Assembly: GCA_029880545.1 (NCBI GenBank)
Contig: JAOUOD010000003.1
Span: 143,222-207,221 of the forward strand
Direction: 5' to 3'
Length of the DNA: 64,000 nt
Source of the DNA: Gammaproteobacteria bacterium
GTDB taxonomy: Bacteria > Pseudomonadota > Gammaproteobacteria > Acidiferrobacterales > SZUA-150
This document shows positions 57,595 to 64,000 of this stretch, one piece after another (within the stretch, counting starts at the first letter, position 1; every line of letters begins with the position of its first letter). The translations under genes and the position numbers were made by a program. Under the pieces are notes generated by a model. That model searched no databases. It saw nothing but the letters and a program-made list of their open reading frames with translations, and had not been told where the DNA came from.

Positions 57595-58842
57595 GTGACC
57601 ATTGCTGTTGTTTTTGTTGCCCCGCACGCCAGCTATCGAATCGCTCCTTACGTTGATGCCGCCCGGCGCCTGGGGGCGGTGCCCGTCATTGTGTCGCAAA
57701 CACGCCTGGCGCCGGTGGGCCAGGACGTCGAAGGCGTGTTTGTGGATTTTGCCGATTCCGCGCAGGTGCTTGAACGTATTGTCGGTGTTGGTCGAACTCA
57801 CCGGATCGCCGCAGTTATAGGAACTGATGATGCCACTTCGGTAATTGCCGCCCGAGCAGCCCAACGGCTCGGGCTGCCACACAATAGTCCTGGGTCGGTG
57901 GATTGTACGCGTCGCAAGGACAAGGCAAGAATGCAACAACAGTCTGCCGGTATACCTGTGCCCTGGTTCCGGCTGCTGGATAGTTCCGATGGCGCTGATC
58001 CGGACATTGAAACCATATCGTTCCCGTGTGTGGTGAAACCGGTGAGCCTGTCCGCCAGTCGTGGAGTGATTCGCGCCAATAACCGGGCCGAGTTGTTGCA
58101 GGCGATGGCGCGTATTTTGTCGATACTGAAGTCCGAGACCTTGCCGATTGAAGAAAAATCGTTGCTACTGATCGAGCAATATCTTCCGGGTCGGGAAATT
58201 GCTTTTGAGGGCCTGCTGACAGAAGGCCGCCTGCAGATGTTGGCTATATTCGACAAACCGGATCCCATGGAAGGACCGTATTTCGAAGAAACCTATTACA
58301 TCAGCCCATCGTCATTGAGCAAATCCGTGCAGCAATCGGTTTGTGACACCGTGGCCGCCGCGTGCCGGGCCTATGGCTTGCATCATGGGCCTGTGCACGC
58401 CGAGTGTCGTGTCAATGACGATGGTGTGTGGATGCTGGAACTGGCCGCCCGTACCATCGGCGGGCTTTGCAGTCGCCTCTTTCGCTATGGAACCGGTACC
58501 GACCTGGAATCAACAGTCATTGCCCATGCCATTGGTCAACCGATCGATGTGCGCTTGCAGCAGCAGGCGGTGGGCGTATTGATGATTCCCATTGCCGAGG
58601 CTGGCATCCTGAGGAGGGTCGAAGGCGTCAGCGAGGCCATGCGAGTTCGTTTTATCGAAGAGGTAATTATCGATATTCGGGAAGGTTACAGGCTGGTCCC
58701 GCTTCCTGAAGCATCATCATACCTGGGGTTCATCTTTGCCATGGCACCCGATGCTGTCATGGTAGAGGCGGCCTTGCGCCAGGCGCACGCCTGTCTCAAT
58801 GTTGTTGTTGCACCCGAATTGCCGGTATCGGGGGCAGGGTAA
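57595..58842 (+). CDS. ATP-grasp domain protein, carboxylate-amine ligase-like
   Basis: 415 residues from GTG 57595 (GGGG 4 nt upstream), 27 nt after the Fe-S carrier gene. An N-terminal preATP-grasp fold (VVFVAPHASYRIAPYVDAARRLG) is followed by the nucleotide-binding FPCVVKPVSLSASRGVIRA near residue 145. EQYLPGREIAFEGLL and VHAECRVNDDGVWMLELAARTIGG are metal-binding regions. It resembles amino-acid or dipeptide ligases of the ATP-grasp superfamily. The substrate cannot be told. Confidence 0.85.
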   Translation: MTIAVVFVAPHASYRIAPYVDAARRLGAVPVIVSQTRLAPVGQDVEGVFVDFADSAQVLERIVGVGRTHRIAAVIGTDDATSVIAARAAQRLGLPHNSPGSVDCTRRKDKARMQQQSAGIPVPWFRLLDSSDGADPDIETISFPCVVKPVSLSASRGVIRANNRAELLQAMARILSILKSETLPIEEKSLLLIEQYLPGREIAFEGLLTEGRLQMLAIFDKPDPMEGPYFEETYYISPSSLSKSVQQSVCDTVAAACRAYGLHHGPVHAECRVNDDGVWMLELAARTIGGLCSRLFRYGTGTDLESTVIAHAIGQPIDVRLQQQAVGVLMIPIAEAGILRRVEGVSEAMRVRFIEEVIIDIREGYRLVPLPEASSYLGFIFAMAPDAVMVEAALRQAHACLNVVVAPELPVSGAG

Positions 58843-58920
58843 GGCGCCAACCATTACCAATACCCGCCCGCCTTGGTTACAATAGCGCCTTTACATTCAA
58901 CCGGGCAAAAGCATTCAGAT

Positions 58921-59751
58921 ATGGGCAAACAGAAAAAACCAACCATGGCCGAGCAGGCTGATCGTCACGTGTTATACCAGGAGTCGGTCCAGGCGCCTGA
59001 CAGCGACGTGGAATTCTTTATTGAAACCTACAGGGCCTTGCGTGGTCGCGAAGCCGTGAATATGCGCGAAGATTTTTGTGGTACCGCGTTGTTGTCCGTT
59101 GAATGGTGCAAGACCGATCCGAAGCGTACCGCTGTCGGTGTTGATCTCGACAAGCCCACCCTGGAATGGGGTACGCAGCACAACATCGTTCCCGCGGGAA
59201 TGGCCGATCGCATCAGGCTGGTTGAAGGCAACGTGCTGGATGAACCGGATGAAAAAGTCGACCTGACCTGCGCGCTGAATTTCAGTTATTGCTGCTTTAA
59301 AACCCGGGACCAGTTGCGCGCCTATTTTGAAAATGCTCGCCGCGGTCTGAAACAGGATGGCATCCTGGTGCTGGATCTGCTTGGTGGAACGGAAACCATG
59401 GACGAGCTTGAAGAGGAGCGTGAGGGTGATGAAGATGAGAACTACACCTATATCTGGGACCAGGCGAAATTCAATCCCATTAACCATGATATGACCTGCC
59501 ATATTCATTTTGAATTTGACGATGGCTCAAGAATCGACAAGGCATTTACTTACGAGTGGCGCTTGTGGATGATTCCGGAAATCAGCGAGCTGCTCAAGGA
59601 AGCAGGCTTCAGCAAGGTTCGGGTCTACTGGGAAGAGTTTGTTGATTCGGAGGATGATGACGAAGAGATGGAAGGTACCGGCATCTATCATGATGTGACC
59701 GAGGCCGAGCAGCAGGAATCCTGGGTCAATTATATCGTTGCCGAATACTGA
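58921..59751 (+). CDS. Class I SAM-dependent methyltransferase
   Basis: 276 residues from the ATG at 58921. MREDFCGTALLSVEW is the SAM-binding motif I region, in a variant where the usual GxGxG is FCGTA. TAVGVDLDKPTLEWG is motif II, and VDLTCALNFSYCCF motif IV. An acidic stretch (ELEEEREGDEDENYT) lies near residue 165. It follows the ATP-grasp gene by 78 nt. Target unknown. Confidence 0.82.
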   Translation: MGKQKKPTMAEQADRHVLYQESVQAPDSDVEFFIETYRALRGREAVNMREDFCGTALLSVEWCKTDPKRTAVGVDLDKPTLEWGTQHNIVPAGMADRIRLVEGNVLDEPDEKVDLTCALNFSYCCFKTRDQLRAYFENARRGLKQDGILVLDLLGGTETMDELEEEREGDEDENYTYIWDQAKFNPINHDMTCHIHFEFDDGSRIDKAFTYEWRLWMIPEISELLKEAGFSKVRVYWEEFVDSEDDDEEMEGTGIYHDVTEAEQQESWVNYIVAEY

Positions 59752-59813
59752 CGGAGGGCAATTTCCAGGTCAGCCGGTTCAGTCGGAACTGGCTGGTCTG
59801 GACAGGGAAGCAA

Positions 59814-60047
59814 TTACTGGAGCGTATGGGTCTGAATCTGGGCTTGAAGATCAGCCAGTGAAATGACCTCGGCAAGAGTTGCTTCATTTGGCACTTCATT
59901 TACGTAGCTGAATTCCACGGAATCAATGCGGCATTCGTCTTCGACTTCCATCTTCACCATCGGGCTGCCGACAAACACTCCACGTCGCCCATCTTCCATG
60001 GTGACCATAATCATTTGTAGCGGAAGTTTTTTCATTGGCGTATCCAT
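59814..60047 (-). CDS. Unknown small acidic protein (77 aa)
   Basis: Not recognised. LQMIMVTMEDGRRGVFVGSPMV then ECRIDSVEFSYVNEVP suggests a small beta-rich fold, with a C-terminal helix ISLADLQAQIQTHTL. The regular hydrophobic pattern makes it likely real. No Shine-Dalgarno is obvious at the chosen ATG (60047) or the later one at 60035. Confidence 0.55.
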   Translation of the reverse strand: MDTPMKKLPLQMIMVTMEDGRRGVFVGSPMVKMEVEDECRIDSVEFSYVNEVPNEATLAEVISLADLQAQIQTHTLQ

Positions 60048-60186
60048 ATCGGGTTGGGTTCACTGTTACAGCTTTCGTCATCTCTAATGCGAATATTAAG
60101 CAGACTATAGCCGTTTTCACCCTGCTTGCGGGTCATGGACACAATTGTTTTGAGTTTACAATGGCTTAACCGGAAGCTATTGCGAT

Positions 60187-60217
60187 GCATATGTAAATCC
60201 GGTGTATTTACATATGC
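60187..60217. repeat. Perfect 12-bp inverted repeat in intergenic DNA
   Basis: GCATATGTAAAT (60187-60198) and ATTTACATATGC (60206-60217) are perfect inverted arms around CCGGTGT. No T-run follows on either strand, so it is not a terminator. Length, symmetry and spacing suggest a binding site for a dimeric regulator. It lies in the 280-nt gap between the 77-residue gene (starts 60047, minus) and the end of the cyclic-nucleotide-domain gene. Confidence 0.65.
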
Positions 60218-60327
60218 CGGCTATAGACTGGCTCGCTGATGCTGCGATAAATGTTATAGAAATGCACAATTCGCAACTGGCACACGTTCATGTCCCGTAC
60301 CGATTGCCTTGCGCGAAGACCAATAAT

Positions 60328-61347
60328 CTACTCGACGTTTTGCCTGATAAAATCAAGTAAATCTTCGTTGCTGATAATGTGTGTGCCGTCGCAGTTGAAC
60401 TGCATGCGTATGGCGTCGTGAACCATGCTCATGGAAAAATTTCGCATATAAAAATTCGGAATGGTTCTCAGCGTCGGGACGTTGGCCAGCGTGGATTGAA
60501 TCTCCTTTTGACTGACAGGTTGCCAGTTGGCGTAATAATCCGAGAACACTTTCTGGAAGTGGGATGGCGCCGAAAAAAACGCCGGATGTTCGGATGTGGT
60601 GGCGTAGATATGACGAATGAGATTGGTTTTTTTGCTGTAGTCCATTTTCGGGAAGTGGCGTTCGATATAGCCGGGATCCAGAAGTTTTCCGCAGGAATGA
60701 ATGTGATCGCCGAAGGGCTCAAACACGGTCTTGATTCTTACCTCTTCACTGCTTAACGAGACAAAAAAGTGATAGGCACTCCGGTTCAGGATCAGGTCTT
60801 CAAGTACAGGCAGCAGTTTGTTCATGGCGGTGTCGGCAATGCTCTCGTAACGCTCACGAGAAAACGCCGATTCGCGCATGGATGGATCACCCTTGATGCT
60901 GACCTTGAGCAGGTTTGCCTTGATGCCGGCCTTGGCCAACACGTCCTCTGCCAGTATCAGTTCTTCGTAGCGACCGGCCATGCGTTGCCGAATCTTCCCG
61001 GCAGCCGTGTTGTCTGTTTCCATAAAGTTGATGAACGCTGAAGTATCAAGGCGCAGCAAAATACAGTCTTCGGTTGCCAGCGCAGAAGCTGTGCGCCTGG
61101 CTTTGTCCAGTACCGCCATTTCACCAAAACAGTCTCTTGAGCCCAGGGTGGACAGCCGTGCCTCGTCAGTGAACTTGCGGGTAACAATAGATACCTGCCC
61201 GGATTTGATAAAGTAGACGCCGTCGGGTTCGTCACCTTCGGAAAAAATGGTATCGCCTGCTTTTATGGGAACGATCTGTGCATGTTGTTCAATAGCAGCG
61301 AGATCGTTATTGTCCAGCGTCGGGCTGGTCGCTTCTGCAACAGTCAT
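60328..61347 (-). CDS. Cyclic nucleotide-binding domain protein with unknown C-terminal domain
   Basis: 339 residues, GGGGGAG before the ATG. Residues ~15-130 are a cNMP-binding domain (IKAGDTIFSEGDEPDGVYFIKSG; FGEMAVLDKARRTASALA, the phosphate-binding cassette with its Glu and Arg). There is no helix-turn-helix. The ~200-residue C-terminal part (RYESIADTAMNKLLPVLED; FFVSLSSEEVRIKTVFEPFG; IISNEDLLDFIRQNVE) is not recognised. A sensor or effector rather than a transcription factor is likely. Confidence 0.8.
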   Translation of the reverse strand: MTVAEATSPTLDNNDLAAIEQHAQIVPIKAGDTIFSEGDEPDGVYFIKSGQVSIVTRKFTDEARLSTLGSRDCFGEMAVLDKARRTASALATEDCILLRLDTSAFINFMETDNTAAGKIRQRMAGRYEELILAEDVLAKAGIKANLLKVSIKGDPSMRESAFSRERYESIADTAMNKLLPVLEDLILNRSAYHFFVSLSSEEVRIKTVFEPFGDHIHSCGKLLDPGYIERHFPKMDYSKKTNLIRHIYATTSEHPAFFSAPSHFQKVFSDYYANWQPVSQKEIQSTLANVPTLRTIPNFYMRNFSMSMVHDAIRMQFNCDGTHIISNEDLLDFIRQNVE

Positions 61348-61412
61348 GTGGATGCTCCCCCGGTTTGTGTACCGCTGATTAGCGGCAGAAATAACTATTC
61401 TTAATTAAGCAT

Positions 61413-61453
61413 ATATTATCAGTCATTCCTGACCACGCAAGATGCGAGTGGTC
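61413..61453 (-). promoter_or_regulatory. Putative promoter and overlapping inverted repeat of the cNMP-domain gene
   Basis: On the minus strand TTGCGT (61440-61435) and TAATAT (61418-61413) are 16 nt apart. The imperfect inverted repeat GACCAC...GTGGTC (61431-61453) overlaps the -35 box and could be an operator. Spacing and match are moderate. Confidence 0.35.
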
Positions 61454-61498
61454 TGAATATCAACATCATTTGCCATGGCTTGACCCCGGGCTAACAGC

Positions 61499-62698
61499 CT
61501 AGAGCCGTGATTCCAGGATTTGACGGATTTCCCCGTCTTCCAGCTTGATCGGGTTTGTCTTCATGCTGCTGCCACGACAATTGGCAACAATATTGTCCAG
61601 GTCTGTACTCGTTACATTAAAGTCACCAAGTGTGGGCAGTCGCATGCGCTCTGTCCAGTGTTCCAGGGTTTTAACCAGTTGTGCGTGAGCCTCGTTGTTG
61701 TCCAGGCATGACTGCCTGCCCAGCAGGTTGCCCAGGCGGGCATAGCGATCCAGCGCAGGGTTTCCCGGTTCACGCTCCAGCATGGCGTCAATATTTCTGG
61801 CAGTGCAGGCAGCAACCAGGGTGCCACAGGCAACACCGTGAGGAATCGGGAAGAACGCTCCCAGTGGTGCAGCCAGGCCATGCACTGATCCCAGTCCGCT
61901 TTGGGCCAGGGTAATTCCGGAAAGCAATGCGCCGTAGGCCATGCCGGCGCACGCCTGATCATTGCCGGCATCGTCATACCAGGGCAGCAATGAATCGCGT
62001 ACGGCCTCCAGGCCACTCAATGCCAGCGCATCGGTGAACGGGTTTGCGCGCAAGGAGACGTAGGACTCGAGCAGTTGCGTCAATGCGTCCATGCCGTTGG
62101 CGGCGATCAGTCCCGGCGGGCAACTCTTCAGCAGGTCCGGATCAACCAGGGCCACATCAGCAACAAGCTGATCATCGCGGAAGGATTTTTTGAAGCCATT
62201 GGCGCCGCGTCGACTCAAAACCGCATTCTTGGTGGCTTCGCTGCCGGTACCCGCGGTTGTTGGAACAGCAATAAACGGCAGCGGCGGGCCCGCGTAAGCC
62301 AGTTCCGGCCCCACGCCTTCCAGGAAATCCATGACGCTGTTGCTGACAGTCAGCAATCCGGCGATGGCCTTGGCAGCATCCAGAACACTGCCGCCACCAA
62401 TACCGACGACGACATCAAAGTTTTCATCCCGGTACCGGGTAACAATATTATCCACCAGTTCCGGAGAGGGTTCGCCATCAACAATGACGCGTTGCCAGGT
62501 CAGGCCGTCCTGGTCGAGCGTATTGATCAGGGTTTGCCAGGAGGGTTGCCTGGCAATTGACTGGTTGCCGGTTACCAGCATCACCCTGTTGCCATAGTTA
62601 CGGATTAGTCCTGGCAGGCGTAACAGCTTACCGGAACCGAATTCAATTCCTGGCAACCGGGCAATGGAAAAATCAAACAGCGAAGTTGTGATGCTCAT
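61499..62698 (-). CDS. Iron-containing-type alcohol dehydrogenase family protein
   Basis: 399 residues from the ATG at 62698, which overlaps the preceding stop by 4 nt (ATGA). NAD-binding GGGSVLDAAKAIA near residue 96 and PTTAGTGSEAT near 140 are clear. The metal site keeps Asp204 and two C-terminal His (VHGLAAPLGAFFPIPHG), but the His four residues after the Asp is Gln208 (GMDALTQLLESY). Such a change occurs in part of the family and may alter the metal. Substrate unknown. Confidence 0.87.
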   Translation of the reverse strand: MSITTSLFDFSIARLPGIEFGSGKLLRLPGLIRNYGNRVMLVTGNQSIARQPSWQTLINTLDQDGLTWQRVIVDGEPSPELVDNIVTRYRDENFDVVVGIGGGSVLDAAKAIAGLLTVSNSVMDFLEGVGPELAYAGPPLPFIAVPTTAGTGSEATKNAVLSRRGANGFKKSFRDDQLVADVALVDPDLLKSCPPGLIAANGMDALTQLLESYVSLRANPFTDALALSGLEAVRDSLLPWYDDAGNDQACAGMAYGALLSGITLAQSGLGSVHGLAAPLGAFFPIPHGVACGTLVAACTARNIDAMLEREPGNPALDRYARLGNLLGRQSCLDNNEAHAQLVKTLEHWTERMRLPTLGDFNVTSTDLDNIVANCRGSSMKTNPIKLEDGEIRQILESRL

Positions 62699-63015
62699 GC
62701 GAGTGTTTTCCATTGCCGGGCTTCGACGGGATTCAGGCCGTGATACAGGACGCCTTGCCTTGATGATGCCATCCAGTTGGAGACAGTGTCGCGCCACTGC
62801 AGGTAGTGTGTCGTTTGTTTGTGCGCAGCGGCGGCAGCAGCATCTACGTATACTTCATGTAATACAAACCGGCAGGGATCATTGGCCTGCTGCAATACGT
62901 CAAAGCGCAAGTTGCCCGGCTCCCTGATGGATGCCTGGTGATTGGCCGTATTGGCATCGATAAAATCATCAATGTGCCCGTCTTTTATATGGATATGAAC
63001 CAGTGTTACGTGCAT
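62695..63015 (-). CDS. Antibiotic biosynthesis monooxygenase (ABM) fold protein
   Basis: 106 residues from the ATG at 63015 with GGAGGGAAAT upstream. HVTLVHIHIKDGHIDDFIDA, NLRFDVLQQANDPCRFVLHEVYVD and AAAAAHKQTTHYLQWRD are the strand and helix pattern of dimeric ABM proteins such as LsrG-like enzymes. It is translationally coupled to the alcohol dehydrogenase, suggesting a joint small-molecule oxidation or detoxification step. Confidence 0.87.
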   Translation of the reverse strand: MHVTLVHIHIKDGHIDDFIDANTANHQASIREPGNLRFDVLQQANDPCRFVLHEVYVDAAAAAAHKQTTHYLQWRDTVSNWMASSRQGVLYHGLNPVEARQWKTLA

Positions 63016-63059
63016 GGATTTCCCTCCGTGATAAACGTCAGGCTGGAGTTGCACCGCGG

Positions 63060-63617
63060 TTACAGCTTACCCGCAATCTGCTCCTGCCAGGGCTGGTTGC
63101 CCCGGTAGTAGCCGTAGTCCCAGTCGCCGCCGCCCAGGGTCCGCAACTCTGCAAACAACACGTCGGACGGCACGGCGATGCCGTCCATAATACCATCGAT
63201 AATAATAAAAGCCCTGGCGAAGCAACCGCTGCGACGCCAGCGCAGTTCTTGAGTATTGCTCTGCTGACCGCAATGCGGGCAAACGAGTTGATTATTTTGC
63301 ACGTGGGTTTGCCATTGTTGTACAGGTCTGTTGCATGATCGACAGTGCGGGCGGGCTGCATCGCCAGCTAGCAGGACGGGTTGCTCCGTGGCGTGTGGCA
63401 GGTAGACAGGGAACATGGTCCCGTTATCGTCGGTTCGGTAAAGAGTCGGGCTGCAGCCAAGAAAGCTGATCAGCCGGCTGAACTGTTGCCCATATTCATA
63501 CCGGGTGTCGGCCGGGTGCTCAATGAGGCCTATCCGCAGCAGTAGCTGAATCAGGGCGTCGGCATTATCCGGTGCCCAGTGGCTGTCTTTGGGGTTGATG
63601 ATCATGGCTTCATGCAT
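63060..63617 (-). CDS. Unknown protein with a zinc-ribbon (185 aa)
   Basis: Begins MHEAMIINPKDSHWAPDNADALI. Middle CRSCNRPV...LVCPHCGQ (about residues 92-117) is a CxxC-x19-CxxC zinc ribbon. The rest is mixed alpha/beta, ending GGGDWDYGYYRGNQPWQEQIAGKL. Function not recognised. The stop is 44 nt before the ABM start, same strand, so it may head that operon. Confidence 0.68.
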   Translation of the reverse strand: MHEAMIINPKDSHWAPDNADALIQLLLRIGLIEHPADTRYEYGQQFSRLISFLGCSPTLYRTDDNGTMFPVYLPHATEQPVLLAGDAARPHCRSCNRPVQQWQTHVQNNQLVCPHCGQQSNTQELRWRRSGCFARAFIIIDGIMDGIAVPSDVLFAELRTLGGGDWDYGYYRGNQPWQEQIAGKL

Positions 63618-63701
63618 AGGCTGAGGTTTCGCGTCAGATTGCTTTCTGGTGTAGGCAATGTTACATCAACAGGATCGAAATTTTTATGTGGAGAGCCCGG
63701 T

Positions 63702-64000
63702 TTGTCCCAAGCAGAAACCAGTGCCAGCGTGGCCCGACTGTTTAACCTTGTCGCGTCCGGATACGACAGTCCGGCCTTGAGGTTCTTTCCGTTTGTCGCC
63801 GATTACATGACGGCAAAACTGCCGCTGAAGCCAGGTGATCGTGTCCTGGATGTAGGCACCGGCACCGGCGTCCTGGCAATCGCCGCAGCGCAGTCAATTT
63901 TGCCCGGTGGCCGGGTGCAGGCAATCGATATCTCACCGCGCATGCTCGATCGGTTGCAGGCGCACATGGACAAGAATGTCCTTGGCAACATAGACGTGCA
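63702..64000 (+). CDS. SAM-dependent methyltransferase (N-terminal part, runs off the window)
   Basis: Open from a TTG at 63702 (GGAG 8 nt upstream) to the window edge, about 99 codons. VARLFNLVASGYDSPALRFFPFVADYM precedes motif I DRVLDVGTGTGVLAIAAA and motif II VQAIDISPRMLDRLQ. This is UbiE/menaquinone-methyltransferase-like in order, but many small-molecule methyltransferases share it. The C-terminus lies outside. Confidence 0.8.
   Translation, partial: MSQAETSASVARLFNLVASGYDSPALRFFPFVADYMTAKLPLKPGDRVLDVGTGTGVLAIAAAQSILPGGRVQAIDISPRMLDRLQAHMDKNVLGNIDV

Noticed and set aside
62713-62713. Earlier ATG start for the alcohol dehydrogenase (five codons upstream)
   Set aside because: The ATG at 62698 overlaps the previous stop as ATGA, the coupling pattern seen repeatedly in this window; the upstream ATG remains possible.

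Overview
The window reads as chromosome of a chemolithoautotrophic gammaproteobacterium. The gene order pyrB-pyrR-ruvX-yqgE-tonB, then gshB, then pilGHIJ-chpA matches the Pseudomonas-type chromosome. To this are added form IA RuBisCO with cbbQ and cbbO, a LysR (CbbR-like) regulator, and a tkt-gap-pgk-pyk-fba carbon block. That combination is typical of sulfur- or metal-oxidising Chromatiales-like bacteria. No sox, dsr or hydrogenase genes are in view, so the electron donor cannot be read here. I see no tRNA, rRNA, CRISPR array, insertion sequence or integrase.

Layout. 1-3139 (minus): the 5' part of pyrB, then pyrR, ruvX, yqgE and a tonB-like gene. 3140-8301: an AT-rich gap, then an accessory surface module made of a secreted protein with a C-terminal S74-type self-cleaving chaperone domain, a glycosyltransferase and two sulfotransferases. 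8311-11570 (minus): a degenerate ApbE-like protein, gshB and gshA. 12005-23111 (plus): the type IV pilus chemosensory system pilG-pilH-pilI-pilJ-chpA and two small CheW-like genes, without pilK or chpB. 23147-24973: a PhnD-like lipoprotein divergent from an inositol-monophosphatase-family enzyme.

25250-32335 (plus): tkt, gap, pgk, pyk and class II fba, closed by a strong terminator. 32402-38876 (minus): a Cus-type copper/silver efflux operon with a CusB-CusF fusion and a Cys/His-rich small protein. 39022-45725: cbbR divergent from cbbL-cbbS, a small unknown gene, cbbQ and cbbO. The carbon block supplies Calvin-cycle reduction and regeneration steps, cbbLS fixes CO2, and CbbQ-CbbO is the RuBisCO activase. 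The cus operon sits between the two halves.

45905-50206: a small unknown protein, a YqhA-family membrane protein, a histidine phosphatase, a possible PilZ-like protein and a secreted subtilase. 50543-53885: a small membrane protein and a molybdenum-cofactor group (DUF971-MoaD fusion, mobA, moeA, moaB). 54118-59751: a GGDEF/EAL protein, yggX, an A-type Fe-S carrier, an ATP-grasp enzyme and a methyltransferase. 59814-64000: a small unknown, a cyclic-nucleotide-binding-domain protein, an iron-type alcohol dehydrogenase with a monooxygenase-fold partner, a zinc-ribbon protein and the start of a second methyltransferase.

The parts most worth a second look are the secreted S74/sulfotransferase module, the unknown gene between cbbLS and cbbQO, the DUF971-MoaD fusion ending in a single Gly, the degenerate ApbE, and several perfect inverted repeats in intergenic DNA.
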